In this document: positions 23,813-34,987 of the stretch, piece after piece
Layout: each line of letters starts with the position of its first letter
How positions within the stretch are numbered: the first letter of the stretch is position 1
Assembly (NCBI GenBank): GCA_016802295.1
Contig: JAESIW010000115.1
Location: 124,001 to 188,000 of the forward strand
DNA from: Brachionus rotundiformis
Lineage: Eukaryota; Rotifera; Eurotatoria; Ploima; Brachionidae
Direction: 5' to 3'
DNA length: 64,000 bases
The notes under the pieces: generated by a model
What the model was told of the DNA's origin: nothing
The model's input: only the letters and a program-made list of their open reading frames with translations
Database searches by the model: none
Program-made: the position numbers and the translations under genes

Positions 23813-23832
23813 TTCATTTTTTTAAACTTTAA

Positions 23833-24615
23833 ATGGTCATAAAAATTACTAATTCATGTTTCAAGAATCTGAAATGGTTTAAAAAAACTATCCCAATGGA
23901 AACAAAAAATTCATCAACAAAATGCATAATTCTAATTCTATCATCAATTTATTCTCCAAATGAGTTTGTACTCGACCACGAACATCCGAACACAACTTTG
24001 GAATACATCGATAATGACTTCAACGAAATAGCCTACATGCTGAATATATTTTTGCCTGTTATTGTAGGTCTTATCGTGGCTCTAATTCTTGGCTGGATGC
24101 TCATTAGATACAAAATGAGTTCACATCAAAGAAGTAATTATAATGGCTCAATCTATTGCTGTCCTCAGAAATGCTTCGATTTTTGTGGAAAATTTTTTGA
24201 GTGCAGAAAAAGATGCCCAAAGTTAAAATTTAAAAAAGCAGCAAAACCTCATATAAACTATCACTTAGCCAATAAATTAATTAACGAATTAAATATAAAA
24301 AATAATGTTCAAAAAGTTAAGACTGAACAAGCCAAGCGTACATCTATTGACCATTTGTCAAACGCTTCAATTACTACCACAGGTTTAAAATTCAACCAGA
24401 ACAATACCTCTAATTCAACAAGCTCATCATTGAGAAGTCAAAATAATTCACTAAATCCAAATCAACAGCATCTTCCTTTTAGATTTTTAACTCGAGATTC
24501 TTTTTCATCAAGACGAGATTCTTCAGTTCAAATGCCAGATCTAATTAAATCGAATAATTTTTCAATGAATTGGTTTCACTCTTTTCAATCTAAGAATACT
24601 TCAATGTTTTCTTAA
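23833..24615 (+). CDS. Single-pass membrane protein with Cys-rich juxtamembrane segment, unknown family
   Basis: Single-exon frame of 260 aa. The first ATG (23833) begins 20 nt after the tRNA-Gln, overlapping where its terminator T-run lies. The Met at 23896 is an alternative start and would place a hydrophobic stretch (CIILILSSIYS) near the N-terminus as a signal sequence. One clear transmembrane helix follows (IFLPVIVGLIVALILGWMLI). Directly after it comes a Cys-rich cytosolic stretch (YCCPQKCFDFCGKFFECRKRC) that looks suited to palmitoylation or metal binding. The tail is Ser/Asn-rich and basic. The short acidic ectodomain has one N-glycosylation sequon (NTTL). No family recognised. Confidence 0.6.
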   Translation: MVIKITNSCFKNLKWFKKTIPMETKNSSTKCIILILSSIYSPNEFVLDHEHPNTTLEYIDNDFNEIAYMLNIFLPVIVGLIVALILGWMLIRYKMSSHQRSNYNGSIYCCPQKCFDFCGKFFECRKRCPKLKFKKAAKPHINYHLANKLINELNIKNNVQKVKTEQAKRTSIDHLSNASITTTGLKFNQNNTSNSTSSSLRSQNNSLNPNQQHLPFRFLTRDSFSSRRDSSVQMPDLIKSNNFSMNWFHSFQSKNTSMFS

Positions 24616-25962
24616 AATTAATCTTTCTTTTAAATAAAGTGTTCAAAAGCACAAATCTTTTTTATTAGTTCATTTTTAGTTAAAGATTATCATTAAATCA
24701 AAAGAACTGAAGTTTTTATACAAATATATTTCATTAGAAAAACAAATAAGCAATAATATATTTTAATATTTATTTTCTAGAAAATTTTTTCGATTTATAA
24801 ACTGAAAAAAAAAGGAAAAAGGATTTTCATTTGGGAAAAATTCTAATAATTAAATTTTAAAAAATAAAAACATATTGTGTTTTACTATTAGAGTTATTTT
24901 TACGTAATTTTGTTAATGTCATTTCATGTCAATTAAGAAATGAAAATCGTTAGTATTGATTTAATACATTAAAGTTTACTGCATGTAAATGGCAAGAGAA
25001 AATTAATTACATAGAAGAAATAGTCAAAAAAATGAGAAAAAAGCAATCAATTACTATTTTGTTTTTTAATTGAAAAATTATATTATTATTTTTTATTTTA
25101 AGAAAATTATTCAAAAATATGAATAACCAAATTCAATTTGGAATTGTTAAAATGTTTAATATATTGATCTAGATTTCATTTTTAGTAGTCCTATTTGGTT
25201 AAATAAATTATTTAAAGTAATAGGAAAACTTAAAATATTACGTAAATGAAATTAATTTTATCAAGTTCATTAATTGTTTAAGACTTTATTTTTGGAATAC
25301 ATAAACACATTAGAACACTTGATTTACTCTATAAAAATATTAAGTTTCATTTTTCTGAAGGAGCTTTTAGCTCGGTACAGATTAAACTAATAAATAATAA
25401 TTTTACTTTTTATAGCTTTGGCTTTAGATTTTTAATTCTAAAAATGTGAAAAACTGTAAAAGTAAATTATTAGTAGGATGTCTTGGTAAGCTTGTTTACA
25501 AAACCTTTTTGCGCTAATTAATATTATTTACTAAAATTTCACAAAATGCGCATTTGATTAAACAATTAAGATGAAATTGAAGTGTTTTTTTCTAAGAATG
25601 TTGAGAAACATGATAATTAAATCAACTTTTTATTTTTTTTTCAATTGGAAACCGTCATTTCGTCAAATTACTATTCAATTGATCTAAAAAATTCATTTAT
25701 AATAATTTTTCTTAGAATTATCTAATTACACCTAATAAATATAAATAATTAATTTTTTAATAAAGGGACTTTTCCTTATTGATTCAGTATTTAAAAAAAT
25801 ACGAGCTAATATCATATAATTTTTTTAATTTATCAAATAATTTAATAATGCATAAAATAAAAACAATTTAAAAAAAATCTCAACTTTTTACTAAAATAAG
25901 AACTGTCTGAAAAGTAACTTTAAAAATAAATAAAACTAAATTAATCTTTATCTCTTAAAATC
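24616..25962. other. AT-rich convergent intergenic region
   Basis: 1.35 kb between the 3' ends of the membrane-protein gene (+) and coilin (-). An AATAAA-containing stretch (AAATAAAGTG near 24633) could end the former. No other feature seen. Confidence 0.4.
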
Positions 25963-27584
25963 TCAATTTAAAATATCGCTTTTTGGAAACAGCTTCATAT
26001 CAATCAAATTTCGCCAATCAACTTTTAACTAAAAAACAAAAAAATAGATAAATTTTCAATTTTTAATAACCTAATTACCATTTCTTGTTCTTCTTGCTTC
26101 AAGTCCAATTCGTTTTCTGGTTGCTCTTCATTTTGTTTTAATTTGGCAATTTCATCTTCTGTTTCATCAAAAACCACACTAAATTTGCTTGATCTCTTAA
26201 GAACAGAATTATATTTTGAAAACAATTTCAATGTGACTTCATTTGTGCTGGAATTAAAGTCGATAACTTCGCCGCTCTTGTAAGTGGATATTTCAGGAGT
26301 AAAATTCGACGAGATCTCTAAAATTTTGAAAAATATTTTGTCGCCAATTCTTGGAGCTGAAGTGAGCGACTCAAACTTTTCATAGTCAATTTTTGGCGAG
26401 GGAGATCTTCGTTCTTTGCGTGGACTAGACTTGGGAGTTGTTTTAGGTGTAGTGACGTTTTGACTTTCACTTATAATCTCATCAATAAAATTCTCTGCTT
26501 TTGGTGCATTTAGTTTATTTGGATTAAAAGCCTTGTTAAATTTGTCCAAATCACTAGGGTTCTTAACAACATAAGATTTATTTTTACTCACAGCATTTAA
26601 TTGTTCTTCTTTAGTCGGCTCATAAAATTTTTTTTTCTCTTCTACTTCCTCTTCGGAAGAGGAGTCGGAGCTTGATGAAGATGACTCAGAAGATGATGAT
26701 GATGGAAATCTAATGTGCTTAGGCATCTGATTTGTTGGTTTGGAGCTGTTTTTCCATTTGGCTTGACCCGTTGCTTTCAGATTGTTGGCTATTTTGTCAA
26801 TATCTACCGATTTTGCGCTTGTGTGGTTCTGTTTTGTTTCCTCTTTTACATTATCATCGTCACGTTCAGGCATTTCGACCTCTTCGTTCAATAAATGGGC
26901 ATAGTTTCCAATCGAGAACTTTTTATAGCAGCTAGTTGGTCTAGAATTTTGAGAATTATTTTGCTTTGATTTTTGCTGTTGGCTCCCATTTGTTTTTTGA
27001 GATTTTTTTTGGTTATCCTTAGAGTCTAGTGAAGTGTTTTGCTCACTTGAATTGAGAGATGATTTTGAGGAATTTTTTTTCTTCTCAGTTTTATTTTCTA
27101 TCTCTGCCTTTTCGTACATAGAAGCATAATTTTTATAGTAGTCACTGTAGTTACTGTAGTCAAAGCCATTCATGTAATAAACAGATTGTGGCTGTTGATG
27201 AGGGTAAAAATTTGGATTGAACTGAGAAGTCGAATAGTCAAAAGTTAACTTTTGAGGCTCTTCGACATTTTTGGAAACAGTCTCACCAAGCTTTTTTTTT
27301 GTCTGAGTCTCTTTCTTAGATTCATTTTTCTTAATGTCTACTTTAATGACATCGTTTTCTCTTATAATGATTGAATTTTCGTATGGAGGAAGCCAATAGT
27401 CGTCCAAAAAAAGGTTTACTGAGAATTGCTCGTTGTCTTCTTCTAGATAGTTTTCTTTGACGTGTTGACAAATATGCTCAATTGTTGGCTTTTTATCATA
27501 GTTGAGACTCATCCACAAATTTTTTACATCCGTTTCACCTGACTTGGCAATGTGAAGTTTAATCCTGACTTGTTCGCTTTTCAT
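25963..27584 (-). CDS. COIL: Coilin, Cajal-body scaffold
   Basis: Two exons, 26079..27584 and 25963..26028, joined in phase 0 (EEQEM|LKVDWRNLID); 523 aa. The N-terminal ~85 residues form the coilin ubiquitin-like self-association domain (VRIKLHI, FLDDYWLPPYENSIIIRENDVI; human has LLPPAESARLVRDND). The middle is low-complexity, Lys/Ser/Asn-rich, with a Ser-Glu run (SSSSSESSSSSSDSSSEEE) resembling phosphorylated segments of coilin. The C-terminal Tudor-like domain from about residue 411 reads PRIGDKIFFKILEISS, then TPEISTYKSGEV, close to human PRVGDTIAFKLLELTSSYSPEVSDYKEG. The last exon supplies the VDWRNLID end (human VFWKELID). Coilin organises Cajal bodies, where snRNPs mature. No RG box is visible. 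Confidence 0.92.
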
Positions 27585-28919
27585 GTTTGTATAGTTTTTT
27601 CTTATCTAAAGCTTAAAGAAAATTTAACTAGTTTTTTGAGCTAATGATATCGTGTTTGAAATGCTTTATAGCTGATGTGTTTACACACTCAATTAAATCT
27701 TAGAATACAGTCTTAAAACTAAAAATCAATCCAAAATTTAAACTAATTTTTATAAATTTTGAAACTTAAAAGTCTAAGTTGTGCATTAAGGATTTATTTG
27801 TCTTATTTAATAAATTAAAAATAATCTTAAAAATGAATAAGCTATTAAATTAAAGAAAAAAATCACCAAGGAAAGAATATTTAAGCCTTTACAAGTATTT
27901 AAAATATATTAAACTACATGTACATAGTAAAGTGAGTTATGTTCAAGTCAAAGTCAAATTCTATCTAATAAAATGTTAATATTTTTTTGAAAAAAAATCA
28001 CTTATTTTTTAAAAATTTTAATATGAATTTTTAATGTAAATTTCATTTTGAATATACAATTCAAAAAATGTTTTTTAATTATTTAAAGTTAATTTTTAAA
28101 AATTTGAAATTTTAAAATATTCATTCATTGAAATTAATTTAAGTTCAAACATTAAAAAAGAATGTTATAATTTCTGGTTCCACTATCCTTATTTAAATTA
28201 GAATTTAACATTAACATTTAAACTTTAACAAGTTATTAGACTAATCGAATCAAATGATCTTTTTTTCAATTTATTTTTCTTTAATTTGGAAATTATCCGT
28301 TGGATCATCAAAACAAGTACGTGTTTATCATTAAATGTATTTCTTATAAATCCATTTTCATTTCTTATTATTATCTATTTTGATGTTTATTTTATAGATT
28401 AATTTTATTAAATTAAGGCTTTAGTAAGCAATTACTAAAAAAATTTAAAGCATAATTAATCAAATTAAAAATATAAATTTAATTTAAGCTAATAAACCTA
28501 TATTAATGTATTGAATAAAGTAGATTTTAATTAGAATTTTTTTATTCAAAATTAAAAATGATTTTACAATTTAAAATAAATATAATACAATCATAATTAA
28601 AATCAGAAATAAAAGCACTTATTTGAAAAATATTCTTTCTATACAATTTGATTAATCACACTCGGCAAAAAATATAATTATCCTTTTAAAATTTATTATC
28701 AAAAAACTTCCTCTAAAATTAAAAAATAAAAGTCGGTTCAAAAGTTTAGAAATTCGGGTAATCAAAAAGTTTTAAAAATCATTACTACCTTTTTATGATT
28801 AATTCTTAAATATCTTCTAATTTTGAGCAAATTATGCTCTTAAACTGTTTAATTTAAAAACTCTCCACTTGTCATTTGATCTCTAAATAGCATTACCAAA
28901 AAATCTTTAATTTAGAAAA
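27585..28919. other. AT-rich region upstream of coilin
   Basis: 1.3 kb with no supported gene. It contains the coilin promoter by position, but no motif stands out. Confidence 0.4.
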
Positions 28920-29240
28920 AATGGGTAAAAGAATGTGTCCAGCCTCGTGGGTCTGCTAAAAAGCGTAGATAAAAGCAAAATATAATAACCATGCTGTTAG
29001 GTGTATCTAACAAATGTGTTTCTTCAACTAAGAAACAAATAAGAGTCTCTGATCGAAGTCGTTCTAGTAGACCTCAGAAGCTAACTTTTGGGGATTAAAA
29101 AGATTAGAAAAGATCATACATCTAGTTGTCAAAAAGTCTAGTTGCCTAAGACTCAAGTGGTTAGGATAAGTAAGCATACTATAATAAGAAGAAATCTCCA
29201 AAAAAAAGGTTTAGAGCTTCATACAGCGGTCAGAAAATAA
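28920..29240 (+). mobile_element. Tc1/mariner transposase relic
   Basis: The plus strand reads, in broken frames, like the N-terminal part of a Tc1 transposase: GVSNKCVSSTKKQIRVSDR, then SRSSRPQKLTFGD (family RPRSGRPKKLTERD), then a HLVVKKS-like piece and RFRASYS. This is the helix-turn-helix and the GRPR-like linker. Stops and frameshifts interrupt it and no inverted repeats were found nearby, so it is a dead fragment of about 300 bp. Confidence 0.75.
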
Positions 29241-29447
29241 TTCAATTTATATGATAATTGTATTTTTATATTTCATATTTTATTAATTTTCTTTTATTTT
29301 TCGGAAATTAGGGAAATGTGATTATTTTTTAATTAAAATAAAAAATTAAAGTTTATAATTCATTTATTTTTATATTTAGACTATTTAAAGGCAGTAATTA
29401 GTCATTCAAATAAAATTTTAATCTATCAAGTTTAAATTTTATTTTAG

Positions 29448-30410
29448 CTTCCAAAATATAAATATTATTTACTCAGTGCTTTTGAAATGCCACCAAGTAA
29501 ATTTCAACTCTTATAATTAAAATAATTTATTTTTAATTTAAAGAAACTGTTTTTTTCTGAAAATGATAATTTAATCATAGTTGAGATTTTTGGTTTACGT
29601 GAACAAAATGGTTGGTCAAATGTTGAGATGGAAAGACAATTTCAGCAAAGAACCAGTCGCAGGCTTTCATATAAAACTCTTTTCGCTCGTTTTAGTAAAT
29701 TCTCCATTAATTTAAAATTTTTTTCTATTTTATTTTTAGTTTTAATTGGAATTAAGGAAGAAGAGCCAATTTTGCCACAAGTCAATACTCATGTAATTGA
29801 AATAAATCCAAACGGACATCAATTAATGAGTAAAGAAAATAATATATGGCTCGAAAAGTCAATGACTTTAATTCAACAACAAGAAGCCGTTGAGGATTTA
29901 ACAATTGAATTTAATAAAAGTTCGCCTTTAATTTCTTAATTTAATTTAATTCTAAAATTTGAAGGTATTAGCTTTATTGAAAGAGAAGATTCCGATAACA
30001 ATTTGGAATTAGAAGATAATTCTAATCAGAGTGATAAACAGTTGGCTGGTTCAAATGATAGGACTTTTTCTTCGAAAAGGCGTAGAAGAAAAACTCCATT
30101 GACCATTCAGGGAGAAAGAATGAGAAATAATCGTATTCGAAGAAACCAGAACAAAACTCCGTGTGCAGATAGCCAAATTCAGAATCAACTGGCTCAATCA
30201 AGAAACATCCCTGTTCAAAGCTCAAATTTGATTGTAACTAGAAACATCAGTCGCCGAAATCGAATACCAATTGATACCACCGAAAATGCTTCATTCTGCA
30301 GTAATTTGGTTGATTTTCAACCTAAAGTTGTAGCAAATAAAACAACATTATCAAGTTGTAGTATTGGTAAGACCACTAGCTCTAGGTTGAATAAAATGCA
30401 GGAAATATAA
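29448..30410 (+). CDS. Unknown basic, probably nuclear protein (5' end uncertain)
   Basis: Frame continuity supports four exons: 29448..29496, 29581..29694, 29740..29919, 29965..30410; about 263 codons, with the initiator not located. The junction LLSAFEMPP|IEIFGLREQ leads to a charged helical segment (GWSNVEMERQFQQRTSRRLS) that could be a small SANT-like or helical domain, though this is only an impression. The C-terminal half is Asn/Ser/Arg-rich with a basic cluster (SSKRRRRKTPLTIQ) that looks like a nuclear localisation signal, and a repeated RNNRIRR/SRRNR flavour. An alternative first exon join (acceptor at 29542) is also open, so the start region should be treated as provisional. The donor of exon 3 (GTTCGC) is weak. 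No family recognised. Confidence 0.45.
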
Positions 30411-30737
30411 CAGAGAGTCTTTACGAGCTTTATAAGAAACTTAGCTAAAATCTTAAAAACATATTTTTTTTTAATCTAAAATTAAAATAAAATATAATTA
30501 TTATAGAACATGATTGAATTTAATTAAAAAGAGTTAAATATAATATAAAGATCCACTAAAAAAGCTTTCTCAAGATTTTAGTCTATACCAAGTAGAATAA
30601 AACAAATATGGACATTTTACAGTGTCCATCTAAATACCTATTCCTAAATGTAAATTAAAAGTTTACGAATGTTAAAAATATTTATTAATAAAAAAAATTT
30701 TGATAAAAAAATGAAAAGCAATGGACAAGGACAATAT
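30411..30737. other. Short convergent intergenic region
   Basis: AT-rich gap between the 3' ends of the unknown gene (+) and cystinosin (-). Nothing seen beyond possible poly(A) signals. Confidence 0.4.
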
Positions 30738-32121
30738 TTAAGAAATAGGCGTATATTCATTATCTGTATGTCTGTATAAGACATAATGCTGAATAATAAA
30801 AATCAAATCAAAAATTATTGAAAGTAGTCCAAGACCGAGCTTGGTCGGAGAGCCAAATATTGATGTCCAATCGTCTTAAAAATCAAATTTTAAAAATTAT
30901 TAAATTTTTATTTTTATTCGGTTACTGTAATTGTACGCTAGTAAAAACATTTGAAGAAGACTAAGGGATCCTCCCGTAAAGTCCAGTAAAACATTCACTA
31001 TACTCCAGCCAACAGTGCTCTTGCGTTTATAGTTTATATAAGCCTTTAAACAATTTAATAATTTAATAATTATTTAATAATTTAAATTTTTATTTTAAAT
31101 ACTTGTGGTATATATTTCATTATTGTTATCAAAAGTTTTACATAAGAAAATATATACACATATTGTAAAACAGTAATTAAAGAAAAAAAATTGATTATTC
31201 CTCCTATTACGAGAACTGATACTAAAGTTCCAAATATACCAGTTGCTAAAATACTCGTTTTTTGTCCATGTTTCTAAATTTAAACATTTCAATAATGTAT
31301 TTTTTATAAATACTTCTTACCCTGTAAATAAGACATTGTATTCCAGTAATAGCAGTAATAGTGACTGCGTGGAGTGAAAAAAGTACGTCGTTTAACAAAA
31401 CCGGGTTTACTCCTCTAGGATGCTTGGAAAGATATTCTGATTGAACCTTCCTAATCCAGTAAAATGATACATTAAAGACTGAATAGCAAAAATGTCCGAG
31501 AAAATTTAGAGCTATGTAATCCAAGCTTAAACCAGAAATACTTCAAAAAAATAAAAATATATTAATTAAAATATTTTAAATTATTTCTATTTTTTACTCT
31601 TTAAGCCTATAATTTAGTAAAATTTGCGGATAGAAAGACACTGACCAAGCAATAAAATAAATCCAACCAACAATTTGAATAATTATATTTAAAAATGATG
31701 AATGTATCACATCAACTCGAAAAATATTGCTGAAAGGACTTAAACAAAAATTTAAATTTTAAAAATAAAAAAAGTCAATTTCATGTAAATACATATCAAT
31801 GTCGTTTGACCTGGCCCCAATAACTAAATGTCCGACTCTCAAAGCATGTATATTCAGATTTTTACTCAGGTTTCTGAATGGTCCTAATTGAATTGGCTCT
31901 AATAATTCAATGATATCAGTGGATGAGTATTCTTCATTTTCGTCACCATAAGTAAAATTTATATGAACGCTTTGATTAGTATCCCTCAGCAAAAAAATTC
32001 TAACATTATTGGTCTTATTTTTCTCTATGGTGAGAAAGTTTGGATCATAGAATAGAACTTTTTCGGAGCAATTAATCAACAGCGCAAAATAGATCGTAAC
32101 AAAGAAAATAAAAATTTTCAT
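30738..32121 (-). CDS. CTNS: Cystinosin, lysosomal cystine/H+ symporter
   Basis: Six exons: 31793..32121, 31598..31738, 31321..31540, 31103..31273, 30926..31043, 30738..30874; 371 aa, against 367 in human. A signal peptide (MKIFIFFVTIYFALLINC) is followed by a luminal domain with N-glycosylation sites, then seven membrane helices. Both PQ-loops are present: SFYPQILLNYRLK and KYIPQAYINYKRKS. Strongly conserved stretches include LDYIALNFLGHFCYSVFN, GVNPVLLNDVLFSLHAV, GWSIVNVLLDFTGGSLSLLQ and FGSPTKLGLG. The protein exports cystine from lysosomes with protons. The human C-terminal GYDQL lysosomal motif is replaced by YTPI, which still fits a YXX-hydrophobic sorting signal. The next gene left is convergent. 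Confidence 0.95.
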
Positions 32122-32880
32122 TTTTTTATTTAAAAATAATTTCTTGCAAAAATTATTATTATTTTGTTGAATTCATGTGTTTATCATATGATATGAATAT
32201 CATATGAAAATAGCTCTTCCAAAATTTAAACCAAATTTAGATCAACGATTTGAGAAAGAGGCTCTTTTTGAAGATTTGAAAAAATCCTATTACATGGGAA
32301 AATGATTGAATTTAAGAACCCTATTGAAAAAATTGGTACAAAAATTAGGCAATGACCTTCTAGTATTTGAATTTTATACACAATCCAGATTAAATTTTTA
32401 AAGATAAAAAAATTCAAATTTCTTGGAAAAAAAAGAAAATTTAAATAGCAATTTTAAAATTTTTGTAAAATTAGAATATTCACATTTTGGACAAAAAATC
32501 TGGAATAAATTAATCTTCCAAATTTGTCTAAAAAAATTGAACTAACTTTATGTTCAACATAAAGTCCTAGGAAGTCAAAATTTAATGTTTTTTAGATAAA
32601 ATATCAAAAAATTCCAACTATCAATCAATAATACATTAAAAATCAGCCTAATTAGAATTTTTTAAATTTTTTTTGTCTAAAATAATTTATTTTACATTAA
32701 GAACGTTAAATATTATTTTTAAAAATTTGAAATTAACAAAAATTTTCAAATTAAAATTTCAATGTAGAATTAAATTTTTTAATTAAATTTTTAATTAAAT
32801 GACAAAAAAGATAAAATAAAAAATTGTTTGAATTTTAATTATTAGATAATGAATTAATTCAATTAATTTTAAATAGTTTA
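32122..32880. other. AT-rich intergenic region upstream of cystinosin
   Basis: 760 bp with no supported feature. A short palindromic run (ATATGATATGAATATCATAT near 32187) is the only structure seen. Confidence 0.35.
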
Positions 32881-32888
32881 TAAAAAAG

Positions 32889-33246
32889 TTAACAAGCTAT
32901 CATTGGATTATTTATTTCATCTTCTTCACATGGTAAAATTCTTTTGTAATTTCTGTTTTTTCCAATCAAGCTTTTCTAAAATATGTTTTAAGTTTAAATC
33001 AAAATGTTTGATGAAAAAATATCAATTTAATTCAAAGCTTACAAAATAATTGTCATCAAAATTCGAATTGGTGTTGCTAGAACGTAATAAGATATCGTTC
33101 AGGCGATTTCTGACCGCATTGTCAATCATTGCTTCTAATAAAGAGTTGTAAAGCTTAACTTGGTCTTGGTCATGTTTCTGATAAGCTTCAGTTATCATTA
33201 AAAGACCAATTGAAATAATGAATATTGCTAGATATAGATTCTTCAT
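32889..33246 (-). CDS. Secreted peptide precursor, copy 1
   Basis: Two exons, 33043..33246 and 32889..32975, joined in phase 0; 96 aa. The first ~21 residues are a signal peptide (MKNLYLAIFIISIGLLMITEA). Then comes a charged helical stretch (QVKLYNSLLEAMIDNAVRNR) and a Ser/Asn-rich spacer. The second exon encodes KSLIGKNRNYKR, followed by ILPCEEDEINNPMIAC and stop. The KR pair is a typical prohormone convertase site that would release a 16-residue peptide with two Cys able to form a ring. The length and layout suggest a neuropeptide or small secreted hormone, but the family is unknown to me. A TATAAAT box lies ~40 bp upstream of the ATG. Confidence 0.8.
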
Positions 33247-33283
33247 TTTGTTAAATTGATCAATTAAATTAAAGTCCGGGCAA

Positions 33284-33290
33284 ATTTATA
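33284..33290 (-). promoter_or_regulatory. TATA box of peptide gene copy 1
   Basis: TATAAAT on the minus strand, about 40 bp upstream of the ATG, followed by TGCCCGGAC. The same box and spacing occur in copy 2, and it lies within the shared repeat arm. Confidence 0.6.
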
Positions 33291-33316
33291 CTAAAATTTT
33301 AAATGCTTGAGTTAAA

Positions 33317-34550
33317 AATTGAATGGAAAAAAAATATTGTTTAAAAAAAATTATTTAAACATTAGTTGGTTATAAGCAGAGAATTAAAAATTCAATTTAT
33401 ATTCTAAAAACCGAAAGTTAGCATCTTAATTTAATATTTCACTAAATCTGGGTATCTAGAAACTTATCTAAAAATTATAGAAAAATATAAACTTTCCTTA
33501 TGCATATGTTTTTTTTTTATATTTTCTTAAATTCTATTTTTGATTTTGCGCTTTTTGTCATATCAATGAAAATGGCCGAATTTTTATTTAGATTGATCAA
33601 AAAATTAAATTTTTAAGCTGTCAAATAATCTCCCAAGATCAATTTTCTCTTTTTAATTATTTCCTCAGAGAAATTTTAATAGACATAAAAACTTCCGTGG
33701 CTTAAGCATTTTTATAAAAATTACACCTGAACTTGTCAAATTTAATTTTTAAATTACAAATTTAATTAATCATTAAAATTATTGCTTTTAATAAAGTTTT
33801 ATTTAAATATATCAAAAATTTTATGATTATTTTTCTTTTAAAAAAGATCTCTACAACTTCGGATTTTTCTTGTAAAACATTCAAATTATAGCATAAGAAT
33901 TTGATTTTTACAATTCACTTATAAAAGATAACAATTTGAATTTTAAACTTTAATGTCAAATTTAAAATCGGCGAATTTGAATGAAATTTTACTTTTTTTT
34001 AAACATACAAATTTTACAATTTATTATTAAAACAATTTACTTGTGACAAAATTTTGTTTTTACAAAAAGTAAATGACGTATATTTAATGTACTGAAATTA
34101 AATTTAATTTAACTTTTTCGAAATTTCTCATTAAAAAATTTGGGAAATAAATCTTAATAGATAAATTTTCGCATAAAATTTAACTCAATTATATTTACAA
34201 AATATTACTATCAATTTTCCTAAATGATTCATAAAATAGAAACATAAAAGAAAAATCAGTTTACCTGTAAAGAGAAAAAATATCATTTAAAATTAATTTA
34301 AATTATATGGATAAAATTTTTTAAGTTTGACGTTTTTCTTTGAAAATAAAAAAATTCACAACCAATTATCTATCTTAAAACTAAATGATCAACATGAATC
34401 ATATAATTATTAAAAAATTAAATTATAAAAAAAATGACTAAAAAAGTTTTATCTTAATTTCTAAAAAAATTTGGTTCATATATTTTTAAAATATAAGCCT
34501 GGGTTTAAAGTAAAAATATTGATAGCTATTGTAATTATCTCTTTTTTCTA
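33317..34550. other. Spacer between the inverted arms
   Basis: 1.2 kb of AT-rich sequence between the two divergent peptide genes. No gene, repeat or further symmetry was seen. By position it must contain the upstream regulatory sequence of both copies. Confidence 0.4.
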
Positions 34551-34576
34551 TTTAACTCAAGCATTTAAAATTTTAG

Positions 34577-34583
34577 TATAAAT
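34577..34583 (+). promoter_or_regulatory. TATA box of peptide gene copy 2
   Basis: TATAAAT, 38 bp before the ATG at 34621 counted from its end, in the same context as in copy 1 (TAGTATAAATTTGCCCGG). Confidence 0.6.
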
Positions 34584-34620
34584 TTGCCCGGACTTTAATT
34601 TAATTTATCAATTTAACAAA

Positions 34621-34978
34621 ATGAAGAATCTATATCTAGCAATATTCATTATTACAATTGGTCTTTTAATGATAACTGAAGCTTATCAGAAACATGACAA
34701 AGACCAAGTTAAGCTTTACAACTCTTTATTAGAAGCAATGATTGACAATGCGGTCAGAAATCGCCTGAACGATATCTTATTACGTTCTAGCAACACCAAT
34801 TCGAATTTTGATGACAATTATTTTGTAAGCTTTGAATTAAATTGATATTTTTTCATCAAACATTTTGATTTAAACTTAAAACATATTTTAGAAAAGCTTG
34901 ATTGGAAAAAACAGAAATTACAAAATAATTTTACCATGTGAAGAAGATGAAATAAATAATCCAATGATAGCTTGTTAA
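34621..34978 (+). CDS. Secreted peptide precursor, copy 2
   Basis: Exons 34621..34824 and 34892..34978; 96 aa. It differs from copy 1 at only a few residues: I to T in the signal peptide (FIITIG), Q to K (KHDKDQ), and R to I in the presumed processing site, where copy 1 NYKRILPC becomes NYKIILPC. The last change removes the dibasic cleavage site, so this copy may not release the same C-terminal peptide, or may be on its way to a different product. The intron (67 nt) and splice sites are intact. It is divergently oriented from copy 1. Confidence 0.8.
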
Positions 34979-34987
34979 CTTTTTTAA

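Larger units (their letters stand above)
32881..33316 (-). repeat. Left arm of a large inverted repeat containing a peptide gene
   Basis: This 436-bp arm is nearly identical to the reverse complement of 34551..34987 and includes promoter, both exons and intron of the peptide gene. The arms are separated by about 1.23 kb of AT-rich sequence without visible genes. Confidence 0.93.
34551..34987 (+). repeat. Right arm of the large inverted repeat
   Basis: 437 bp, partner of 32881..33316 in opposite orientation. Homology runs from TTTAACTCAAGCATTT to AGCTTGTTAACTTTTTTA, with only scattered substitutions. Confidence 0.93.

Noticed and set aside
32187..32206. Palindromic ATATCATATGATAT-like run near cystinosin
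   Set aside because: Short palindromes of A/T are expected often at this composition, and nothing else marks it as a site.
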